The translations under genes were made by a program, and so were the position numbers. Shown here one piece after another: positions 16,062 to 24,762 of a stretch of 64,000 nt of DNA; the first letter of the stretch is position 1; each line of letters begins with the position of its first letter. The stretch spans positions 6,336-70,335 of the forward strand of contig DEIO01000017.1 in assembly GCA_002352545.1 (NCBI GenBank), in the 5' to 3' direction. This DNA comes from Patescibacteria group bacterium UBA2772 (GTDB lineage Bacteria; Patescibacteriota; Minisyncoccia; Moranbacterales; DUUL01). Below the pieces are notes generated by a model. It was given only the letters and a program-made list of their open reading frames with translations, was not told where the DNA came from and ran no database searches.

Positions 16062-18041
16062 ATGAAGTTTAAGCTAGTTTCTGATTATAATCCAGCAGGA
16101 GATCAACCAGTCGCAATTGATAAATTGACGAAGGGTTTTTTTGCTGGAAAAAAGAAACAGATATTGGTTGGAGTGACAGGCTCTGGTAAAACTTTTACTA
16201 TTGCGAATGTTATTGAAAAAATTCAAAAACCAACACTTGTTATTGCTCATAATAAAACTCTAGCAGCTCAACTAGTTAGTGAATTTCGTCAATTTTTTCC
16301 AAATAATGCAGTGGAATATTTTGTTTCATACTATGATTATTATCAACCAGAGGCATATATGCCAAATCAAGATGTTTTTATTGAGAAAGATCTTGAAATT
16401 AATGAAGAAATTGATAAATTAAGACACTCAGCAACTGCTGCGCTAATCTCTAGAAAAGATGTGATAGTTGTCGCTAGCGTTTCTTGTATCTATGGTTTGG
16501 GATCCCCGGAGTTCTATGAAAAGAAGGTTATTACATTAAAGGTTGGACAAAAAATAGAGCGAAAAGAGATTCTTAAAAGATTGATTAGCCTTCAATATTC
16601 TAGGAGTGAGGTTTTGTTACGAGGAAAATTTTGTTTACATGGTGAAACTTTTGAAATCATGAGACCAGATAAAGAAATTATCATAAGAGTAGAGCTTAAG
16701 AATGGTGAGGTGATAAGGGTATATGAGTATAATCATATGACGGGGAAAGTGGTCCAGCCAGATATGAGTGAAACACTAATCTTTCCAGCCAAGCACTTTG
16801 TTGCGCCAGAAGATGTCTTACACGATTCAGTTAAGAGCATTCGGGATGAAATGAAAGAAAGAGTTGATTATTTTGAAAAAAAAGGCAAAATAGTTGAAGC
16901 CGAAAGAATTAGAAGAAGGATTAATTTTGACACAGAACTTATTGAAGAAATTGGATATTGTAGTGGAATTGAGAACTATTCACTATATTTAAGCGGAAGG
17001 AAAACAGGAGAGGCACCATATACCTTGATGGATTATTTTAGTGATGATTTTCTAACAATAATTGATGAATCTCATGTTACAATGCCTCAGGTGCGGGCAA
17101 TGTATGAAGGAGACTATTCTCGAAAAAAGAACTTGATCGAGTTTGGTTTTCGCTTACCAAGTGCATATGACAATCGTCCTTTGAAATTTGAAGAGTTTGA
17201 GAAGAAGCTTAAAGATACAATTTTTATGTCAGCTACACCGGCTAATTATGAACTAGAAAAAGCAGAAGTGGAGAATGTAGAGCAAATTGTAAGGCCGACT
17301 GGATTGTTAGATCCTTCTATAGAAATTAAACCATGCAAAAATCAGGTTAGGGATGTTATCGCTCAAATAAAACCTCGAGCAAAGAAAAATGAAAGGGTTT
17401 TAATTACTACACTGACTAAAAAAATGGCAGAGGATCTGTCTGAATATTTAAAAGAAGAAGATGGAATAAAATCAGAATATTTACATAGTGGAGTAGATAC
17501 ATTGGATAGAGTCAGGGTTTTAGAAGACCTACGTCTAGGTGAAATAGATGTTCTAGTTGGTGTGAATCTTCTAAGGGAAGGACTGGATTTACCGGAAGTT
17601 TCATTGGTGGCTATTTTGGACGCTGATAAAGAGGGGTTTTTGAGAAGTGAGACATCATTGGTTCAAACAATTGGTAGAGCTGCGCGAAATGTTAATGGGA
17701 AAGTTATTTTGTATGCTGATTCAGTTACAAAATCGATGAAAAAGGCAATTGATGAAACTTCTCGTAGAAGGAAAAAGCAATTTGAGTTTAATAAAAAGCA
17801 CAATATTATACCGCAAACAATCAAGAAGGATATCAAGTCAATTGTTTATAGAGAAGTGGAAAACTCAGATTATAAAAATAATGATCCAGTTCTAAAACTG
17901 GAGTCACCCGAAGAAATTGAGAAATATTTGAAATTAAGAGAATTTGAAATGAAAGAAGCAGCAAAACAACTTGAATTTGAAAGAGCTGCGGTTATTAGAG
18001 ATGAAGTAAATAAGCTTAGAAAAATGATTTTAAAAAAATAA
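16062..18041 (+). CDS. uvrB: Excinuclease ABC subunit B
   Basis: DNA-damage recognition helicase of nucleotide excision repair. 659 residues, full length. Walker A GVTGSGKT near residue 40, the damage-probing beta-hairpin region YYDYYQPEAYMP, Walker B region TIIDESHVTMPQ, helicase motif GVNLLREGLDLPEVSLVAILDADKEGFLRS (in parts), QTIGRAARN, and the C-terminal UVR motif (FEMKEAAKQLEFERAAVIRDE) that contacts UvrC. uvrA and uvrC are not in the window. Start at 16062 without a clear Shine-Dalgarno site. It is probably monocistronic, since a separate promoter precedes the next gene. Confidence 0.98.
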   Translation: MKFKLVSDYNPAGDQPVAIDKLTKGFFAGKKKQILVGVTGSGKTFTIANVIEKIQKPTLVIAHNKTLAAQLVSEFRQFFPNNAVEYFVSYYDYYQPEAYMPNQDVFIEKDLEINEEIDKLRHSATAALISRKDVIVVASVSCIYGLGSPEFYEKKVITLKVGQKIERKEILKRLISLQYSRSEVLLRGKFCLHGETFEIMRPDKEIIIRVELKNGEVIRVYEYNHMTGKVVQPDMSETLIFPAKHFVAPEDVLHDSVKSIRDEMKERVDYFEKKGKIVEAERIRRRINFDTELIEEIGYCSGIENYSLYLSGRKTGEAPYTLMDYFSDDFLTIIDESHVTMPQVRAMYEGDYSRKKNLIEFGFRLPSAYDNRPLKFEEFEKKLKDTIFMSATPANYELEKAEVENVEQIVRPTGLLDPSIEIKPCKNQVRDVIAQIKPRAKKNERVLITTLTKKMAEDLSEYLKEEDGIKSEYLHSGVDTLDRVRVLEDLRLGEIDVLVGVNLLREGLDLPEVSLVAILDADKEGFLRSETSLVQTIGRAARNVNGKVILYADSVTKSMKKAIDETSRRRKKQFEFNKKHNIIPQTIKKDIKSIVYREVENSDYKNNDPVLKLESPEEIEKYLKLREFEMKEAAKQLEFERAAVIRDEVNKLRKMILKK

Positions 18042-18063
18042 AGAGAGTTTAATATATTTGAGA

Positions 18064-18092
18064 TTGAAAATAGTGACTTTTTAGTGTAAGAT
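18064..18092 (+). promoter_or_regulatory. Promoter of the 18134-21913 operon
   Basis: TTGAAA (18064-18069), 17-nt spacer, TAAGAT (18087-18092), about 35 nt before the next start codon. Confidence 0.5.
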
Positions 18093-18133
18093 AGAGAAAG
18101 AATTATAGGGCAAATCGTTTGTGAATATAAAAA

Positions 18134-18664
18134 ATGAATAATATTGAGAACTTTAATTTAATCTCATATCTTGAGCAAACAAACGCTTTTTTAGAAAAGT
18201 CGTTTGTTTTTCGTGGATTTAAGTTTATTTTAGCTTTTTATCTTATCTTGATGACAGCCACAATGCTACTCATGCTTTATCGCCTCGTCAAGAAAAATTA
18301 TTGGAAATTACTTGTTTCTGGTTCGAGTTTGCCAAGTGTAAAAGGAAAAATGCAAGTATTGTGGGAAAAATCAATAAAGAGATTGGAAACGGACGATCCA
18401 AACCGTTGGAAGGCATCAATTTTAGAGCTTTCAAGTTTGCTTAATGAGGTTTTGGGCATAGTTGGTTATCAGGGGATTTTGTTGGGTGAAAAACTTGAAA
18501 ATGTGCAACCATATCAATTGGAAAATTTAGCAGAAGTTATTGAAGCGAATAAAGTCAAAAATCTTATTGTCCAGGATGATAGCTATAAACTAACTCAGGA
18601 AGAGGCGACTAAATTAGCTGAAGTTTTTGCAAGGTCATTAAGACTGTTAGAGGCTATTGATTAA
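18134..18664 (+). CDS. Small single-pass membrane protein, unknown function
   Basis: 176 residues. One transmembrane helix (about 28-52, FKFILAFYLILMTATMLLML) is followed by a cytoplasmic, helix-rich domain of about 120 residues containing DPNRWKASILELSSLLNEVLG. The soluble part has the look of a helical bundle. Proteins of this layout are common in CPR genomes but remain uncharacterised. It is first in the operon with the glycoside hydrolases (24-nt gap), though the functional link is unproven. Confidence 0.7.
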   Translation: MNNIENFNLISYLEQTNAFLEKSFVFRGFKFILAFYLILMTATMLLMLYRLVKKNYWKLLVSGSSLPSVKGKMQVLWEKSIKRLETDDPNRWKASILELSSLLNEVLGIVGYQGILLGEKLENVQPYQLENLAEVIEANKVKNLIVQDDSYKLTQEEATKLAEVFARSLRLLEAID

Positions 18665-18688
18665 GATAATATATAAACAGAAATCTAG

Positions 18689-19900
18689 ATGAGCAAGAAA
18701 TTTTCAGAAGATTTTCTTTGGGGGGTTGCACATGCATCTCATCAAGTTGAAGGAAATAGTAAAGGAAATGATTGGTGGGACTGGGAGCAACAAGGAAAAA
18801 CAAGTGAACCTTCGAACTGGGCTTGTGATAGTTGGAATCGTTATCTTATAGATAACAAGTTGGCTCAAAATCTAGGTTGTGATGCTTTTAGACTTTCATT
18901 TGAATGGTTTCGTATTGAGCCCAAGAAAAGGAAATTTTCGCAAGTGGGGATTGAACATTACAGAAAGCTTTTACAGGATTTAAAAAAAAGAGGGATAAAA
19001 AGAGTCGTAACTTTATGGCACTGGACATCTCCAATGTGGTTTGTGAAAGATGGTGGTTGGCATGGTGAAAATGCAGTAGAGCATTTTTCAAGTTATTGCA
19101 AAAAGGTGATGGAGGAACTTGGTGCTGAAATTGATATGTTTGTCACGATTAATGAACCAAGATTACCTTTGAATAGGGGTTATTTAACAGGGGATTTTCC
19201 TCCAGGAAAAAGAAATCCTCTTGCTTTTTTGCGAGCAAGAAAAAATATGATTGTTGCTCATCGGGAATGTTATGATATTTGTAAAAAAATCCAAAAAAAC
19301 ATTCCAGTTGGAGTGACTCAATTTTGTAATATTTTTGAATATGCTAATCCAAAATCTCCTTTATGGACTGTTACAAAAAAAGTAGAAGATAATTATAACT
19401 GGTATTTCCAAGATCATATCAAGGATAAACAAGATTTTATTGGAGTAAACTATTATTTTGGAATGAAAATTTCCTTGTTACCTCCTTTTGTTAAGATGAA
19501 AAATATCGATAAAGAATTAACCGAAATGGGCTGGGGCGTTTATCCAAATGGACTTTTCAAACTTTTAATGTCTGCTTGGAAAAGATTTAAAAAACCAGTT
19601 TATATTTTTGAAAATGGGATTGCTGATAAAAAGGATACAAGACGGGCTAAATATATTAAAATTCATACAGAAGCTGTGCTTGATGCAATTAATCAAGGTG
19701 CTGATGTTAAGGGGTACTTCTATTGGTCTCTACTGGATAATTTCGAATGGCTTTTAGGATATTCTAAGAAATTTGGTTTATGTGAAGTTGATGATAAGAC
19801 TATGGAGAGAGTTCCTAGAAAATCATTTTTTGAATATCAAAAATTGATTGCTAGATATAAAGGTGAGTTAGAAGTGCAGACCGATAATATTAAAAAATAA
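18689..19900 (+). CDS. Glycoside hydrolase family 1 (beta-glucosidase/galactosidase type)
   Basis: Retaining beta-glycosidase that removes terminal sugars. 403 residues, slightly shorter than the usual 440-480. GH1 landmarks are FLWGVAHASHQVEGN at the N-terminus, FRLSFEWFRIEP, the acid/base Glu in TINEPRLPLNRGY, and the nucleophile Glu in YIFENGIAD. The typical YFYWSLLDNFEWLLGY and FGLCEVD follow. There is no signal peptide, so it acts in the cytoplasm on imported disaccharides or glycosides. The adjacent EamA carrier (5 nt) and second glycosidase suggest a sugar-use operon. Substrate specificity cannot be read from the sequence. Confidence 0.93.
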   Translation: MSKKFSEDFLWGVAHASHQVEGNSKGNDWWDWEQQGKTSEPSNWACDSWNRYLIDNKLAQNLGCDAFRLSFEWFRIEPKKRKFSQVGIEHYRKLLQDLKKRGIKRVVTLWHWTSPMWFVKDGGWHGENAVEHFSSYCKKVMEELGAEIDMFVTINEPRLPLNRGYLTGDFPPGKRNPLAFLRARKNMIVAHRECYDICKKIQKNIPVGVTQFCNIFEYANPKSPLWTVTKKVEDNYNWYFQDHIKDKQDFIGVNYYFGMKISLLPPFVKMKNIDKELTEMGWGVYPNGLFKLLMSAWKRFKKPVYIFENGIADKKDTRRAKYIKIHTEAVLDAINQGADVKGYFYWSLLDNFEWLLGYSKKFGLCEVDDKTMERVPRKSFFEYQKLIARYKGELEVQTDNIKK

Positions 19901-19905
19901 CTTAA

Positions 19906-20832
19906 ATGAACTGGATTGTATTGGCTATGGGGGCCTATTTTCTGCTTTCTATTGAATCGATTGCAAATAAGTTCTTGATTTCTGGAAAGGTTGGAAGTTG
20001 GAGACTATATCTTTTTTATATCGGACTTTTGTCTTTTACTAGTTTGATGTTTGCTCCTTTTGGTCTTTATTGGCCAGGATGGCAAGTTGTTGGAATATCA
20101 GTTTTTACTGGAATTATCTTTTTCGGTTATCTAGCTTTTTTATTTTCATCGCTAAAAGGATCAACGGCGACAAGAGTTTTTGTGCTAATCGGTGCTGTGG
20201 CCACCATTACTACTTTTGTTTTTTCTAAGCTATTTTTAGAAGATAGCTTAACAACAGGTAAACTAATAGGAGTGGCATTGCTTTTGTTTGGAGGGTTCTT
20301 TATCTCTTTTAAAATAAAAGAAAAACAATTTTTTACAGATTATAAGAAAGTTGTTATCGCAGGTCTTTTGTCTGGAATTTCTTTGGGAATGTTGAAATAT
20401 ACTTTTGATATTTTTGATAAATTAGGAGGAACTGACTTTGAAGTTTTTGTAAATGGATATATTTATACTAGAATGGGGTCAGTTGTAATGGTTTTGTTTC
20501 TTATGTGTCTTCCTGGTTATAGAAATCACATAATAGCAACCTTCAAAAAGAAAAAAGGAAGAGAACATGCTATAAATTTTTTATTTGTTGTTGGTGTAAA
20601 AACTCTTTCTGGAATTGCAACATTTATGATGAATTTTGCTCTTTCGATAGGAGATCCTACAATTGTTAGTGCGCTAGGTTCTGTTCAATACCTAGGTGTC
20701 TTTTTGTTGTCTTTGGGACTATCAGAGAGATTTGGCAGTATTTTGAAAGAAGATTTAGATAGAAGAGATCTAGTTTTTAAGTCAGTGGGAGTTTTGTTGG
20801 TAGTACTTGGAATTATTATAGTCTTTATTTAA
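19906..20832 (+). CDS. EamA/DMT-family transporter
   Basis: 308 residues with about ten hydrophobic segments in two homologous halves, the layout of the drug/metabolite transporter superfamily. The end of the first half (ATRVFVLIGAVATITTFVFSK, LGVALLLFGGFF-like region) and the second half (VVSALGSVQYLGVFLLSLGL) show the EamA pattern. These carriers move small metabolites, sugars or nucleotide derivatives across the cytoplasmic membrane. It starts 5 nt after the GH1 gene and ends 19 nt before the next glycosidase, so it is tightly embedded in this operon. A sugar or aglycone substrate is plausible but is inference. Confidence 0.85.
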   Translation: MNWIVLAMGAYFLLSIESIANKFLISGKVGSWRLYLFYIGLLSFTSLMFAPFGLYWPGWQVVGISVFTGIIFFGYLAFLFSSLKGSTATRVFVLIGAVATITTFVFSKLFLEDSLTTGKLIGVALLLFGGFFISFKIKEKQFFTDYKKVVIAGLLSGISLGMLKYTFDIFDKLGGTDFEVFVNGYIYTRMGSVVMVLFLMCLPGYRNHIIATFKKKKGREHAINFLFVVGVKTLSGIATFMMNFALSIGDPTIVSALGSVQYLGVFLLSLGLSERFGSILKEDLDRRDLVFKSVGVLLVVLGIIIVFI

Positions 20833-20851
20833 TAAGAATTAAAAACAGAAA

Positions 20852-21913
20852 ATGTCTATCCTAAAGCTTTTAGTAAAATGGACAATCGGATTGCTTGTTC
20901 TATTGGCTATTCTTGTTGTATCGGTGCTGATTCTTTTTAATTGGCCAGTTGCAAGCAAGAATGCAGACATGGAGTTCGGTGTTTCATTTTCTGATGTTCA
21001 AGCTAGAGCGTTGGAAATGGATTGGAAAAAAACATACACAGAGATTCTAACAGATCTCAAACCTAAGAAAATGAGAATAGCTGCTTATTGGTCTGACATT
21101 GAGAAAGAAGCTGGTGTTTACGATTTCTCAAATCTAGATTTTCAGGTTGATAAAGCTGAGAAGTATGGCACAAAGCTAGTTTTGGCAATGGGAGTCAAAG
21201 TTCCTAGATGGCCAGAATGTTTTATTCCAGAAATGTATGCTGAAGGTGAAAATGATAAACCATTATCAAAAAAAGTAGCAAGAGAAAAGGCTGTTTTGGA
21301 GTTTGAAAAGGCTTTAGTGCAAAGATATAAGGATCGGAAAATTATTGAAATGTGGCAGGTTGAAAATGAACCATTTTTATCATTTGGACATTGTATCGAA
21401 GGTGCTTTGGATGAACAAATAGTCGAACGTGAGATAGCGCAGGTAAAATCGTTGGATACGACAAGGAAGATAATGACTACAGACAGTGGAGAACTCAGTC
21501 TCTGGAAAGATGCGGCTAGCCGAGCGGATATCTTTGGTACAACTATGTATCGTATTATCTACAAAGATTCAGACTGGTACGATGGTTATATTCATTATCC
21601 AATTGGACCCAATTTTTTTCGTCTAAAAGCGAAGCTAATTGGAAAATATACTAACTCAGAGGATATCGTTATTTCTGAATTACAAGGAGAACCATGGGGT
21701 CCTGGTTGGATTAAAACCATGTCAATTAAAGAGCAGTACAAATCAATGAGTCCAGAAAAACTCATCGACATAGCTGAGTTTGCTAGGAGAACAAAATTTA
21801 GAGAGACATATGTTTGGGGAGTAGAATGGTGGTATATGCTTAAATACCAGCGAGATAACTCTGATATGATAGAAGTAGCGAAGCAAGTTATTACAAAGCG
21901 GGAGGAAAAATAA
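20852..21913 (+). CDS. Membrane-anchored clan GH-A glycoside hydrolase
   Basis: 353 residues. An N-terminal hydrophobic helix (about 8-32) anchors or exports it. The rest is a TIM-barrel glycosidase of clan A. The strand-4 acid/base lies in WQVENEPFLSFG and the strand-7 nucleophile in ISELQGEPWGPGW. AAYWSDIEKEAGVYDFS and KLVLAMGVKVPRWPE resemble beta-galactosidase/xylanase-type barrels (GH5/GH10/GH42 neighbourhood), but I cannot assign one family. Acting outside the membrane, it could release sugars for the cytoplasmic GH1 enzyme. It is the last gene of the operon, with a strong terminator following. Confidence 0.8.
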   Translation: MSILKLLVKWTIGLLVLLAILVVSVLILFNWPVASKNADMEFGVSFSDVQARALEMDWKKTYTEILTDLKPKKMRIAAYWSDIEKEAGVYDFSNLDFQVDKAEKYGTKLVLAMGVKVPRWPECFIPEMYAEGENDKPLSKKVAREKAVLEFEKALVQRYKDRKIIEMWQVENEPFLSFGHCIEGALDEQIVEREIAQVKSLDTTRKIMTTDSGELSLWKDAASRADIFGTTMYRIIYKDSDWYDGYIHYPIGPNFFRLKAKLIGKYTNSEDIVISELQGEPWGPGWIKTMSIKEQYKSMSPEKLIDIAEFARRTKFRETYVWGVEWWYMLKYQRDNSDMIEVAKQVITKREEK

Positions 21914-21925
21914 AAACAAAACAAA

Positions 21926-21970
21926 AAGAAAAATATTATACTTGTGATTTGCAAGTATAATATTTTTCTT
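21926..21970 (+). terminator. Strong terminator after the glycosidase operon
   Basis: Perfect 19-bp stem (21926-21944 with 21952-21970) around a 7-nt loop. The descending arm ends in TATTTTTCTTTT. Confidence 0.85.
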
Positions 21971-22092
21971 TTCCAATAATTTTTTTCTAGTATATCTATG
22001 TCACAGTAGACAACAGAGAGTTGCTAAGTCTAGCCAGATAAAGCAAGAAGAGTATTCTCTTGATCTAATTGAACTGATCTGGGGTATTCAAA

Positions 22093-22112
22093 AACCGAGC
22101 GCTAACTCGGTT
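22093..22112 (-). terminator. Terminator of lysozyme-like gene A
   Basis: On the minus strand, ACCGAG-ttagcg-CTCGGT is followed by TTTTTG, 22 nt after the stop codon. Confidence 0.7.
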
Positions 22113-22133
22113 CATCTTACTATTGAAAGGAAA

Positions 22134-23264
22134 CTAAGCTTCTTCGTTTATGAGCTTGCTAAAGTTGATATTCACATCTTTGATCCATTTTCCAGCATTA
22201 GGATCTTTGTCACAAGCAGAACCACATTTCCATAAGACCATTTCCTTGGGCGTATCCACTTCAGTTTTCACGAGTCTCTCAAGTCTTCCCCCAACAGTGT
22301 CAATTGCATCTTGAGCACTATTAAAGCAAGTATGTCCGCCAGTACCCATTTTTTTTCTAATTCCACGATATCCCCAGTAGTTAAAACAATTCTGCCCATT
22401 TAGCACTGGAACTCTTCTTCCAAATCCACTTTCTTTCATCGCAATCCCTACTAAAAAAGCAGCAACTGTACGATCTTTTTTTGCAATTAGTGGAGCCATT
22501 TCTTCCATTGGGCTTCCTTTCAATATTGCTTTGATTTCTTCTTCTAGTTCTTCTTCTTTTACATTATCAAATTTTTGTAGTGTGTTGAGAACAAATTCGT
22601 CGAGTTTTTGATCAAATTGTTTAGCAATTTTTTCATCTTTTGCTCCTAATACTGTGGTTTGAGCCCGAACTGTTTTTTCTGCTTGCTCTACATGTAACAT
22701 AGCCATATCTTTTGCAGAGGAGTTGTTTTCTCTGTAATCAATAGCAAAAATTGTAACAAAGGTTGCGATAAGCATGACAGCCATTGTTGATGCAAATGTT
22801 TTTGTTTTCAAGAAAGAATTTTGCCAGTTAAATCCCCAAAAAGAAATAGGTGTTTCATTTGGGTTAAGCTCACATTCTGAAGGAGTCTTTATTGTTGTGT
22901 TCAAAAAAGGAATGTCTGTAACATATTTTTTTGAGTAAGATAGTTGATTCTCTGGAGCAACGACAATTTTTTTGAAATGGTCTTTAGCAGATATTTCGTC
23001 TATAAGGTTGATTTTTTTTACTTCAAGTGCAGTCCAACAACCTTTCTTGATAGCAATCCTTCTTGTTTTTCCGACGTAGTTCCTATTGATTCCATCAACA
23101 AAAAAATCTCTCTTGAATTTAGACAAGAAGATTGTTTCGCCCAGAACGCCACTTTTCAGTTGTCTTACTTTTTCTTGTGCCTTTTTGAGGTCATCAAAGA
23201 GAAAACGGAAGTCTGGTTTGTTGTATTTATCAGTAATACAGTATAAAGTTTTTTTTAGTTTCAT
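22134..23264 (-). CDS. Lysozyme-like/glucosaminidase-type secreted-domain protein A
   Basis: 376 residues in three parts. An N-terminal soluble domain of about 130 residues (MKLKKTLYCITDKYNKP..) is of unknown type. A transmembrane helix follows (about 160-178, FASTMAVMLIATFVTIFAI). A C-terminal catalytic-looking domain (about 250-376) has AAFLVGIAMKESGFGRRVP, CFNYWGYRGIRKKMG, TCFNSAQDAIDTVGGRLERL and MVLWKCGSACDKD. The Glu in KES is placed as in lysozyme-fold muramidases, and four Cys could form disulfides outside the cell. It is paralogous to the genes at 23409 and 42056. Peptidoglycan cleavage is inferred from the fold-like motif only. Confidence 0.7.
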   Translation of the reverse strand: MKLKKTLYCITDKYNKPDFRFLFDDLKKAQEKVRQLKSGVLGETIFLSKFKRDFFVDGINRNYVGKTRRIAIKKGCWTALEVKKINLIDEISAKDHFKKIVVAPENQLSYSKKYVTDIPFLNTTIKTPSECELNPNETPISFWGFNWQNSFLKTKTFASTMAVMLIATFVTIFAIDYRENNSSAKDMAMLHVEQAEKTVRAQTTVLGAKDEKIAKQFDQKLDEFVLNTLQKFDNVKEEELEEEIKAILKGSPMEEMAPLIAKKDRTVAAFLVGIAMKESGFGRRVPVLNGQNCFNYWGYRGIRKKMGTGGHTCFNSAQDAIDTVGGRLERLVKTEVDTPKEMVLWKCGSACDKDPNAGKWIKDVNINFSKLINEEA

Positions 23265-23343
23265 TTTTTGTTTTTTTAGCCCTTTTTACCCTAATAAAGG
23301 CATAAAAACACTAGACAAGACGTGCTCTGAATAACTTATCTTT

Positions 23344-23371
23344 ATTGTAGATGATTAAAAATAAGTGTCAA
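23344..23371 (-). promoter_or_regulatory. Promoter of lysozyme-like gene A
   Basis: TTGACA (23366-23371), 16-nt spacer, TACAAT (23344-23349) on the minus strand. It lies between gene B's end and gene A's start, so A is transcribed independently. Confidence 0.6.
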
Positions 23372-23408
23372 TATTGTCAAGAATTGATTTTAGTGTTCTA
23401 AATGACCC

Positions 23409-24212
23409 CTAGCTTTTAACAGACATTATTTGATTGTAAAAAATAGCAACATCACTAATCCATTTACGTACGCCTTGTGGCGAATGTGAAGCGCAAGAGG
23501 AGCCACATTTCCAAACAGTCATCTGTGAAGGAGTTGATCTTTTGTTATCTATTACAAGTTTTTCAATTCTTTTTCCAACTATTTCAACTGCTTCCTCTGG
23601 AGTTGCAAAACAGCTATAGCCACTTCTTGTTGGAGTTTGTTTTCCTTTGAATCCCCAATAATTGAAACATTCAGTTCCATTTTTTTTGGGAGAGTAAACA
23701 CCAAATTTACTTTCTTTAAATGCTATTCCAACCAAAAATGCTGTTACTGGTTTTTTTTGAAGCAATAAAGAGTCCAACATCTTTTCCATTGGAGTGTCTT
23801 TAAGAATTTTTGATAGTTCTTTTTCTAACAATTCATCAGTTTTTTCTTTAGACTTTTCGTTATTTATTTTGAGATTTTCATTTTTGCAAAGTGGATTGAC
23901 GAGATTTATTTGATTCTCTCGGCTGTTTTTTTCCAAGAAACTAGGTTCGCAAATATAAAGCGTGCTTTGTTTCGAAGGAGCATTCTCAGCATAGGCTATC
24001 GGAAATGTTTTATGTAATAAATTAGTTGAATCCCTAAAAAGTGTCATTTTCTGATCATTTTGAGAGATATTTAGAGCAAAAATACAATAAAAAAAGCCAC
24101 AAACAAGGAATGTGGGTCCAATGATAGAGAATTTCTTTATGTTAGTTGTCTTTGAAATAGCTTTTGTAAATAAGCTAACCGATTTAGCAGTTAAATCTGC
24201 ACATCGTTTCAT
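23409..24212 (-). CDS. Lysozyme-like/glucosaminidase-type secreted-domain protein B
   Basis: 267 residues, a paralogue of the gene at 22134 that lacks its N-terminal soluble domain. A basic N-terminus is followed by a transmembrane helix (about 28-48, FSIIGPTFLVCGFFYCIFAL), a polar linker, then the shared C-terminal domain: AFLVGIAFKESKFGVYSP, ECFNYWGFKGKQTPT, SCFATPEEAVEIVGKRIEKL and MTVWKCGSSCASHS. The same Glu and Cys positions are kept. Its own promoter (24318-24345) overlaps that of the divergent tRNA-Glu gene. The likely location is outside the membrane, with a role in cell-wall turnover or attack on a host wall by inference. Confidence 0.7.
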   Translation of the reverse strand: MKRCADLTAKSVSLFTKAISKTTNIKKFSIIGPTFLVCGFFYCIFALNISQNDQKMTLFRDSTNLLHKTFPIAYAENAPSKQSTLYICEPSFLEKNSRENQINLVNPLCKNENLKINNEKSKEKTDELLEKELSKILKDTPMEKMLDSLLLQKKPVTAFLVGIAFKESKFGVYSPKKNGTECFNYWGFKGKQTPTRSGYSCFATPEEAVEIVGKRIEKLVIDNKRSTPSQMTVWKCGSSCASHSPQGVRKWISDVAIFYNQIMSVKS

Positions 24213-24317
24213 ATATTGTCATCAATATTTAGGACCTCTAAAGGTTGATTTTCAAAGGGAGCCCGTAAGAGTGTATGGAACTTTTGTAGGCAATTTATTT
24301 TGTAAGAAACATATTCA

Positions 24318-24367
24318 ATTCTACAGTTTCAAAAACACTTGTCAAGTTCGAAAAAATATGATAGAGT
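24318..24367. promoter_or_regulatory. Overlapping divergent promoters for tRNA-Glu and lysozyme-like gene B
   Basis: TTGTCAA serves both strands. Plus: TTGTCA (24339-24344), 17 nt, TAGAGT (24362-24367) leads into tRNA-Glu. Minus: TTGACA (24340-24345), 16 nt, TAGAAT (24318-24323) leads into gene B. The two -35 boxes overlap by five bases, so both cannot be occupied at once. Confidence 0.5.
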
Positions 24368-24404
24368 CGTTCTTGTAGCAATGGAATTAGTTTGCTAGCA
24401 ATTT

Positions 24405-24476
24405 GGCCCGTTCGTCTAGTGGTTAGGACGCCAGGTTTTCATCCTGGTAACAGGGGTTCGATTCCCCTACGGGCTA
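24405..24476 (+). tRNA. tRNA-Glu (anticodon TTC)
   Basis: Acceptor GGCCCGT/ACGGGCT with discriminator A, D-arm GTCTAGTGGTTAGGAC, anticodon stem CCAGG/CCTGG with loop TTTTCAT (anticodon TTC), T-arm GGGGTTCGATTCCCC. CCA is not encoded. Confidence 0.96.
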
Positions 24477-24484
24477 CAAAGAAA

Positions 24485-24515
24485 AAAGGCACTTCTTAGG
24501 AAGTGTCTTTTTTTA
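24485..24515 (+). terminator. Terminator of tRNA-Glu
   Basis: AAAGGCACTTC/GAAGTGTCTTT stem with one G-U pair and a run of T after it, directly downstream of the tRNA. Confidence 0.75.
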
Positions 24516-24762
24516 TTAGCCCGTAAGGGAACTGAACGGACAGCAATGAAGTAGGTTATTTTTAGCAAAAAATAAGTGTAGCGAATGCCGACGGGTTCAA
24601 GCTGGCGAGGACTTGGCGCTGCCCCTGACAAGGAGCCCCAAAGGAGATGCGAGAAGACCCATTGAAACTGTTAGATAGTGCCGATGGATGCGATAGCATT
24701 CAGCGCTGCTCTTAGAGGCGGAGGTGGAGCGAAGCGAAGACGAGGCGAGAAGATCCGTTTAA
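24516..24762. other. GC-rich non-coding island with an inverted copy of the tRNA-Glu 3' end
   Basis: This stretch of about 245 nt is clearly richer in G and C than anything nearby, and every frame is broken by stops. It opens with TAGCCCGTAAGGGA (24517-24530), which matches the reverse complement of the last 14 nt of tRNA-Glu (24463-24476) at 13 of 14 positions. Inside is a degenerate direct repeat about 105 nt apart (ATGCGAGAAGACCC and AGGCGAGAAGATCC). It could be an integration scar, a repeat family or an RNA. RNase P and tmRNA signatures were looked for and not found. Confidence 0.45.
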
